A DNA stretch of 28,216 nucleotides, taken from a virus. Where the stretch lies: positions 1 to 28,216 of the IMG/VR virus record IMGVR_UViG_3300043015_000144; one strand, given 5' to 3'. Positions 23,287-28,216 of the stretch are shown here, in pieces. The notes below the pieces were generated by a model. It saw only the letters and a program-made list of their open reading frames with translations. It was not told the DNA's origin and ran no database searches. Each line of letters begins with the position of its first letter. The stretch's first letter is position 1. The position numbers were made by a program, and so were the translations under genes.

Positions 23287-24179
23287 CAGTCTAGTTCCCG
23301 CTTCACAAGCTTTGTGTACCAGACGTGGGGTTTGAACCGCGCCTTAGATGTTATCTTCGGGGCTAGTTCAGCATTCTTCCAGCACTTTGTCTTGAAGGAA
23401 CAGAAGGTGCAAGTCTTGGGCATCAGGCGGTTGCCTGTCTCTACCTTCTGTCTGTCTATTGTAACTGTCTCAGGAACAGACTGGAACGGTACTTTGAATG
23501 GTGCATCATTGACGATTGCCTCGACACGTTTGTTCGCATCCTCTAGATATGCTTTGCGGTCTTCAGACTGTTCGCGGGGTGCCTCTACGAAATCCCACTC
23601 GCCTGTCGATTTGTTGATTACAATCCATCCACCAAAGCGTTTACCCTCTGACTCTCCATACAGGTGTCCCTGCATAACGTAACCAAATGGGTCATCTTCT
23701 TTGATAACATCATAGCCACCGCGCCCAGAAAACTTATTGTCGAACGACCACGGGCTTGCTGTCTTGATATCCCAGACTTCTTCTTCACCATCGATGTTCA
23801 AGATGATGTCCAGGGTTCCGTTGACGGTTTGCCCACCTAGTTCGAGGGAACACTTCTTCTGTTCCGCAACGACATCTAGGCCAGCAGCCCGCATCACAAG
23901 AATGGCGAATGCTTCTAAGAGGTCACCGGTTGCGAACCGCACAATATCATTGTAGGCAACGTCTTGTTTGTTGCCCTGCTTCTCAAGTTGTTGTTGACAC
24001 AAGGGGCGACCAACACCGGACATACGAACCCGGTAATCACCACGGCTAGAGAACTGTTTCCGCATAGCAGCTTTACAATCCTCGCCAAACTGTTCTATCA
24101 GATGTTCGAGGCGAGAGGAGTCAATCTCCCCCCGCCCCGCTTTCTGTAGGAAGTCTTGGACTTCTACGAGTTGTAACAT
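23286..24179 (-). CDS. Cas4/RecB-like PD-(D/E)XK nuclease with Fe-S cysteines
   Basis: The protein has 297 residues. Nuclease motifs appear in order: TGDLLEAFAILV (E89), NGTLDIIL (D124), EVWDIKTAS (D137, K139) and YVMQGHLYG (Q160, Y164), the RecB-family set. Four cysteines, C61 and C257-x2-C260-x5-C266, match the Cas4/AddB iron-sulfur arrangement, where the first lies far upstream and three cluster at the end. It probably acts as an exonuclease on host DNA or at replication and recombination ends, the job of T7 gp6. There is no CRISPR array or other cas gene nearby. It starts two bases after the upstream stop. Confidence 0.88.
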   Translation of the reverse strand: MLQLVEVQDFLQKAGRGEIDSSRLEHLIEQFGEDCKAAMRKQFSSRGDYRVRMSGVGRPLCQQQLEKQGNKQDVAYNDIVRFATGDLLEAFAILVMRAAGLDVVAEQKKCSLELGGQTVNGTLDIILNIDGEEEVWDIKTASPWSFDNKFSGRGGYDVIKEDDPFGYVMQGHLYGESEGKRFGGWIVINKSTGEWDFVEAPREQSEDRKAYLEDANKRVEAIVNDAPFKVPFQSVPETVTIDRQKVETGNRLMPKTCTFCSFKTKCWKNAELAPKITSKARFKPHVWYTKLVKRELD

Positions 24180-24181
24180 GA

Positions 24182-25039
24182 CTAGCCAGCCAGACGATGT
24201 GACAGGTCAATGTCATCAGAAGAAGCAGTAGCTTTCTGTGCAGCTTTGTATTCTGCGAACACAGACTCGTTGTGTGCATTCACGGTGTCGGCAAAGTCCT
24301 TCATCAAAGCCTTATCACCGTCTTCCGTACCAGACACTTCCTTTACAAAGGCAAGCTTCGGTGTCCAGTAGACAACACCGCCGTTCTTCTGCTTCTCTGT
24401 GGTGAACTCAACCAACGCCTTGTGCATCAGAATCTTACGGTCTGTAAGCTGCTTCTGAATGAAGTCGTTGACCGGACGGTAACCAGAACGCTTGAAGTAT
24501 GCCATGAACGGCATCTGCTCTACAGGTGCTGCAGTACCATCTGCATATGCTGCTTCAGGTGCATCGATGATTCCGTAGATTACCTGATTGCAGCTAACAG
24601 AGCGGCTCAACAAAACCCGTGGGTCATCTTGACTTAGTGCCTCTTCTTCTTGACGAGACAAACGACCACACTTGTTACCGCCTAGTGTGTCAGGAAAGTC
24701 CCCAGCTAGTTTGCGCTTCTGCACAGACTTGCAAGAAAACTTACCTTCTTCTTGATTCCACACTGACCACTCGAAGGTTCGCAGCAAGGGACGTACAAAA
24801 ACCTTGTCTGCATATACAGGTGCAGAACCGTTCCAGATGCGCCATGCACCGCGTCTTAGCAATGTGCCATCATCTGTCTCTGTATCGTAATTAATATTTA
24901 GTCTAGGCAGACCAATCTTCGGCTTGTTGTTTGGGTCAGCCTGTCCACTCATTTCCATGAGGGCTTCTTCGTTACCTGACTCGAATGCAGTCAGGAAGGT
25001 GTTCATTTCATCATTCAACATTTGTAGTTCATTGCTCAT
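24182..25039 (-). CDS. Putative ssDNA-binding protein, phage type
   Basis: The 285-residue protein begins MSNELQMLNDEMNTFLTAFE. A beta-rich core follows: GLPRLNINYDTETDDGT, WRIWNGSAPVYADKVFVRPLL, FEWSVWNQEEGKFSCKSVQK and GNKCGRLSRQEEE. Later come MPFMAYFKRSGYRPVNDFIQ and VVYWTPKLAFVKEVSG. The C-terminal part is acidic and polar (TASSDDIDLSHRLAG). SSB proteins of phages often have a beta-rich body with an acidic tail, and this gene lies between the polymerase and the exonuclease. I chose the ATG at 25039 with GGAG eight bases upstream; an earlier ATG at 25105 would overlap the polymerase. Binding to ssDNA is inferred, not shown by a diagnostic motif. Confidence 0.55.
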   Translation of the reverse strand: MSNELQMLNDEMNTFLTAFESGNEEALMEMSGQADPNNKPKIGLPRLNINYDTETDDGTLLRRGAWRIWNGSAPVYADKVFVRPLLRTFEWSVWNQEEGKFSCKSVQKRKLAGDFPDTLGGNKCGRLSRQEEEALSQDDPRVLLSRSVSCNQVIYGIIDAPEAAYADGTAAPVEQMPFMAYFKRSGYRPVNDFIQKQLTDRKILMHKALVEFTTEKQKNGGVVYWTPKLAFVKEVSGTEDGDKALMKDFADTVNAHNESVFAEYKAAQKATASSDDIDLSHRLAG

Positions 25040-25076
25040 GTTGTTTCTCCTTAGATGAGCGTTAAGCGTAAAGGGA

Positions 25077-26624
25077 TTATACAGTAAGTACTTCTTCCAA
25101 GTCAAGCCAGTTTTTACCCATTTTTAGTTCGATACCAACTGGCATATCATAGGTAATCCCATACCTATTCTTTGATTCCAACGGGATAGCTAACATACAT
25201 TCAGCCATCACGTCAATACATTTTTTTTCCTCGCTGGGATACACATCCATGACGATGGAATCGTGAACCGTGTTGCAGATAACCGAACGCAAGTTCAGTT
25301 CGCGAACTCGTTTGTCCAGCATAATCAAGGACATAGGCAGAAGGTCAGCAGTTGCAAACCCCTGAACAGGATAGTTGCAGATTGCAGTCCGGTCTGTTGC
25401 TGCACCCCAATCAGTCCACCTTGCATGAGGAAAAGCGTATTGCCTGCCCGAAGGAAGCTGGATGTACTTCTTTGTTACGGCATGTTTCTGAAGGAACTCA
25501 TGCCACTTGGTAACATTGTTATACTTTTCCTTGAACGCATTGTAATATCGTTTCTGGTCATCTGTACCCGACACACCACCATAGAGTGGCTTGAAGGTGT
25601 GAGCCTTGGCATCTTGCCGCGAACACCCTATGACACTGGCAGTATAGCTATGCACATCTGTTCCGGCATCCACATCAGTCTTGATGCCCTCATCATCCGC
25701 AAGGAAACCAGCCACTCTAAACTCTAGCTGGGCGTAGTCACCTTCGAGGATTGACCCACCCTCGAACCGGCTTTCAACAGCCCGCCTGATAATAAAGGTA
25801 GTACCTCGTGGCATGTTCTGGAAGTTCGGGTTGCGAGACGATAGACGACCTGTTGCCGTAACACATTGCATGAACTCCGTGTGGATAAACCCCTCACCAT
25901 CCATGTTGTTTTCCATACCCTCGACAAACGAACGAAGGTAAGTTCGAACAGCACTGTACCGGATGTAAGCTTCTGCGAACTCACGAGCCTCACCCCGCAG
26001 GGATGTGAACATACTTTCCAAAGTTTCCTTATCTGTTTTGAAACCGGCAGCAGCCACATCGTAGGGGTCACGAGGAACTAACTTGAACCCCGCAACTTGA
26101 CCTGTCGATGTATAGCGCACACCAGCCCCCTGACAGGGCTTACAGATTCTGATAGCCTTACCTAGCGTTCCGTCCTTCTTGCGGGCTGTATAACGCCCCA
26201 CGCCCCCGCAATCGGCACATTGACTACCACGGGTCTTGAACAGTACATCCGTCTCGTTCACAACGTTGCGTTTGAAGTCGGCACGGCTCATCCGTGTGCG
26301 GCGTTTTGGTTTGCGTCCTGCACCGCGAATTTCGTGACCCAAGTTAAACAGACCAGCCCAGCGGGACTTGTCCTTTACCTTACAGGAATAGAACAGCTTG
26401 GAACGGTCATCTGGACTGTCAAGGTTGATGGGGGTGTCACCCATAGCTTCCGCAGCCAGTTCTTGTAGCCGCCGTTCGAGGGTAAACAGTTCATCCTCGT
26501 ATTCGCGGCGAATGTCAGACAATGTTTGTCTATTAATCTTGATGCCGTTCCGTTCGATACGGGACAGCACATCTGTCATCTCAAGCGACAGACGCAAAGT
26601 GGGCAAGAGTGTTTGGTTGTTCAT
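25077..26624 (-). CDS. Family A DNA polymerase with DnaJ-like zinc finger
   Basis: The 515-residue polymerase shows motif A (LEGDYAQLEFRVAG, D296), motif B (RQDAKAHTFKPLYGG, about 336-350) and motif C (CNTVHDSIVMDV, H454/D455). The residue aligned with E. coli F762 is Phe. Between the thumb and palm, residues 136-169 hold CADCGGVG and CKPCQGAG, two CxxCxGxG knuckles as in the DnaJ central domain. That feature is known from SAR116 phage HMO-2011. The 3'-5' exonuclease domain is missing here and is encoded by the gene just upstream. The start at 26624 has GAGGA eight bases ahead and overlaps the exonuclease gene by 44 bases in another frame. It is the replicative polymerase. Confidence 0.93.
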   Translation of the reverse strand: MNNQTLLPTLRLSLEMTDVLSRIERNGIKINRQTLSDIRREYEDELFTLERRLQELAAEAMGDTPINLDSPDDRSKLFYSCKVKDKSRWAGLFNLGHEIRGAGRKPKRRTRMSRADFKRNVVNETDVLFKTRGSQCADCGGVGRYTARKKDGTLGKAIRICKPCQGAGVRYTSTGQVAGFKLVPRDPYDVAAAGFKTDKETLESMFTSLRGEAREFAEAYIRYSAVRTYLRSFVEGMENNMDGEGFIHTEFMQCVTATGRLSSRNPNFQNMPRGTTFIIRRAVESRFEGGSILEGDYAQLEFRVAGFLADDEGIKTDVDAGTDVHSYTASVIGCSRQDAKAHTFKPLYGGVSGTDDQKRYYNAFKEKYNNVTKWHEFLQKHAVTKKYIQLPSGRQYAFPHARWTDWGAATDRTAICNYPVQGFATADLLPMSLIMLDKRVRELNLRSVICNTVHDSIVMDVYPSEEKKCIDVMAECMLAIPLESKNRYGITYDMPVGIELKMGKNWLDLEEVLTV

Positions 26625-27168
26625 TGAATAGTTCCTCAAATGTAGTGCCAAAGGCTTCGAGTTGTGCAAGGGCTACTTGCTCTGTGGAAATGACATCAGC
26701 CTTTCCATACGTTTCTATTATTTCCCAAGGTATGTCGTAGAAGGTCTTGCCTTCCTTAAAATACGGCGCAACGAGGTCTTTCTCTTTTTGCACATCACTA
26801 TACTTTTCTGCAAGAGCAGCAAGTGAAAGAGGCCACCTCTGGGAGCGGGCAAGAATATATTCTGCAACCATTGTATCATATACATGTCCCTCATAAACGA
26901 ACCCGCAATCGCGAATCCAAGATAAATCAAACTTTATGTTTTGTCCCACAACCACGTCGGCTTTGTCAAGAGCAGCTTGGAACAATTCGAAAGCGAACTC
27001 ATGTGGTTCGCGAACACTGTGGTAATAACAGTGATAGTGAACGTGTGGCTCACCCAACCACTTGTAACCATTTGAAACTAAAGAGTTTCCGAAGTATGGC
27101 AAGGCAGTTGTCGAACCATTGGCTTTGGGTTTGTGGGTTGTTTCCACGTCGAAGGTCAAGACATTCAT
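26581..27168 (-). CDS. Stand-alone 3'-5' proofreading exonuclease
   Basis: The 195-residue protein is a DnaQ-fold exonuclease domain. Exo I is LTFDVETTH (D7, E9), Exo II is VVGQNIKFDLSW, and Exo III is ETYGKADVISTEQ (YxxxD). Its length equals the T7 polymerase exonuclease domain (residues 1-187), so it is the missing first part of the polymerase encoded as a separate gene. It probably binds the polymerase to proofread. Start overlaps the helicase stop by one base (TAATG). Its last 44 bases overlap the polymerase start in a different frame. Confidence 0.9.
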   Translation of the reverse strand: MNVLTFDVETTHKPKANGSTTALPYFGNSLVSNGYKWLGEPHVHYHCYYHSVREPHEFAFELFQAALDKADVVVGQNIKFDLSWIRDCGFVYEGHVYDTMVAEYILARSQRWPLSLAALAEKYSDVQKEKDLVAPYFKEGKTFYDIPWEIIETYGKADVISTEQVALAQLEAFGTTFEELFNEQPNTLAHFASVA

Positions 27169-28216
27169 TAGTAATATACCCCCCGCTGCACATCAATGTG
27201 GCTAGTAAACATACCGTGCCAACCATTGAGTTTGTTCTTTGAAATGCAGATGTGCCGTGTGGTGTTCTCTTCTTCTGACGTACCGGTCTTGCCGATACCG
27301 ATGATTACATCTGCCTCACCAGCCTTGCCGGTTCGCGAACCGTCTAGCATAGCATAGTCGATGAACTGCCTGTCATGTGCCTCAAAGCTTGCCTGACTAA
27401 CTGACCACACCAGTAGTTTGTTGCGCTTGGCAATCTCACGAGCCACGACATATGTTTCCTTTAGGCGTTCATCCCCACGGTTGAACTCACCAGATACCTT
27501 GAACTTGTCTAACTGGTCACAGAACATTACATCCGGTTCGTTTAGCTGGGCGTACTCGTTCAGTTCTTCCATCGATGTGCCAACCGAATCCATCACGGTA
27601 AGATATGGTGCAATCTCTTCTGCGTAACGATGGGACAAGGCATCCGCACCCGCAGACATTTCCTCTCGTGTCAAGCCAAAGAAACTTTGGATAATTCTTA
27701 GCTTAATCTTTTCTGCCGGTTCCTCGTTCGCCCAATAGACTACCTTATGTTTTTGCTTGACGTAACTAGCTGCAACAAAGGCACAGAAGGTTGTCTTACC
27801 CACTTCGGGGCGGGCAAATATAATTCCAAGGTTACCTCTGTCCATACCGCCAAGGTGTTCGCTCATTAAATCCCAAGTGAATGGAAAGTCTGGTTCGCCA
27901 ACTTCTTCTTCCATTAGCTGAACAAAGTCTTTGTCCATTTCACTGTAGGTTGTCTTGTCGGACATGCGACCATCTTCGACCATATCAATAAGGGTCTTGA
28001 GTTCACCAAAGTGTTCGGACTCACCAGTGAAGATGGCAATAGCCTTCTCACCAATCTGCCTTGCACGGTCACGAACCCAGAAGTTCTTGGTCACGTCTAA
28101 CTCTAGGTCACCTGCTTCACTAACGTGTTCGCTAAGTTGTGTAATGATATCAAACACTTCTTGCTTTGCGCTGTTAGGCATTGCAGGGTTCCTGTCCATG
28201 AACAGGGAATCCAACT
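27168..28216 (-). CDS. DnaB-like replicative helicase, partial
   Basis: About 349 codons are visible; the gene runs off the right edge, so the N-terminus may be missing. An ATG at 28199 is a possible true start. A RecA-like motor is clear: Walker A FARPEVGKTTF (about residues 133-143 of the visible part), a Walker B strand PDVMFCDQLDKF, then LLVWSVSQAS and DGSRTGKAGEADVIIGIG, the order seen in DnaB and T7 gp4 helicases. It should unwind DNA ahead of the polymerase encoded two genes later. The segment before Walker A (ELKTLIDMVEDGRM) shows no primase motif. Its stop overlaps the exonuclease start by one base. Confidence 0.88.
   Translation of the reverse strand, partial: LDSLFMDRNPAMPNSAKQEVFDIITQLSEHVSEAGDLELDVTKNFWVRDRARQIGEKAIAIFTGESEHFGELKTLIDMVEDGRMSDKTTYSEMDKDFVQLMEEEVGEPDFPFTWDLMSEHLGGMDRGNLGIIFARPEVGKTTFCAFVAASYVKQKHKVVYWANEEPAEKIKLRIIQSFFGLTREEMSAGADALSHRYAEEIAPYLTVMDSVGTSMEELNEYAQLNEPDVMFCDQLDKFKVSGEFNRGDERLKETYVVAREIAKRNKLLVWSVSQASFEAHDRQFIDYAMLDGSRTGKAGEADVIIGIGKTGTSEEENTTRHICISKNKLNGWHGMFTSHIDVQRGVYY

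Noticed and set aside
23286-24179. Cas4-like gene as part of a CRISPR-Cas system
   Set aside because: There is no repeat-spacer array and no other cas gene in the window; the neighbours are replication genes.
2204-27340. GTTCGCGAAC sites as alphaproteobacterial LexA boxes
   Set aside because: The LexA box of that group is a direct repeat GTTC-N7-GTTC. These sites are contiguous palindromes within coding regions and not ahead of operons.
28199-28214. TTG at 28214 as a real start codon of the helicase
   Set aside because: It is just the first in-frame codon before the window edge. The gene probably continues to the right or starts at the ATG at 28199.

Overview
The window is a 28.2 kb piece of a tailed phage genome, most likely a podovirus of the HMO-2011 type, a marine group known from SAR116, Roseobacter (RCA) and SAR11 hosts. 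Four things point there: a family A DNA polymerase carrying a DnaJ-like zinc finger, a T7-like order of tail and internal virion genes, a T7-type endonuclease I, and a monomeric class II (B12) ribonucleotide reductase. GC is in the mid-to-upper 40s percent by eye, which suits a SAR116 or Roseobacter host better than SAR11. The host itself is an inference. The DNA is almost fully coding, with no gene-free stretch near 300 bases. I saw no tRNA, rRNA, CRISPR array, transposon or convincing terminator.

Left part, about 1-18655, + strand, virion genes. It opens with the end of a truncated gene and several small structural genes. One of these is a repeat protein interrupted by an AT-rich LamG domain (923-2257). 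Next come tail tubular A-like and B-like proteins (2721-5574), an 1149-residue tail fibre with a long NTTG/NTAVG repeat shaft and an S74 chaperone end (5590-9039), and a small membrane protein that may be a holin (9310-9534). A block of presumed ejection proteins follows (9538-18296), ending in a 1485-residue giant. Two tiny basic proteins close this arm.

Right part, about 18652-28216, - strand, replication and nucleotide genes. Read in transcription order from the right edge: DnaB-like helicase (cut by the window end), stand-alone 3'-5' exonuclease, DNA polymerase, a possible ssDNA-binding protein, a Cas4/RecB-like Fe-S nuclease, an unknown protein, endonuclease I, an unknown protein, MazG-like pyrophosphohydrolase, a DUF3310 protein, class II ribonucleotide reductase, a zinc ribbon protein, a DUF6447-like protein, a PD-(D/E)XK-like nuclease and a small unknown. 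Almost every junction is a 1-4 base stop/start overlap (ATGA, TGATG or TAATG), so this looks like one translationally coupled operon. It would degrade host DNA, recycle and reduce nucleotides, and replicate the phage. The two arms converge and share the palindrome CTAG as both stop codons (18652-18655).

At whole-window scale, I found no GATC anywhere in 28 kb. In contrast, GTTCGC/GCGAAC is several-fold over-represented, with seven perfect GTTCGCGAAC palindromes in different genes and reading frames. The tail fibre and the LamG insert lack that motif, which suggests they were acquired later than the rest.
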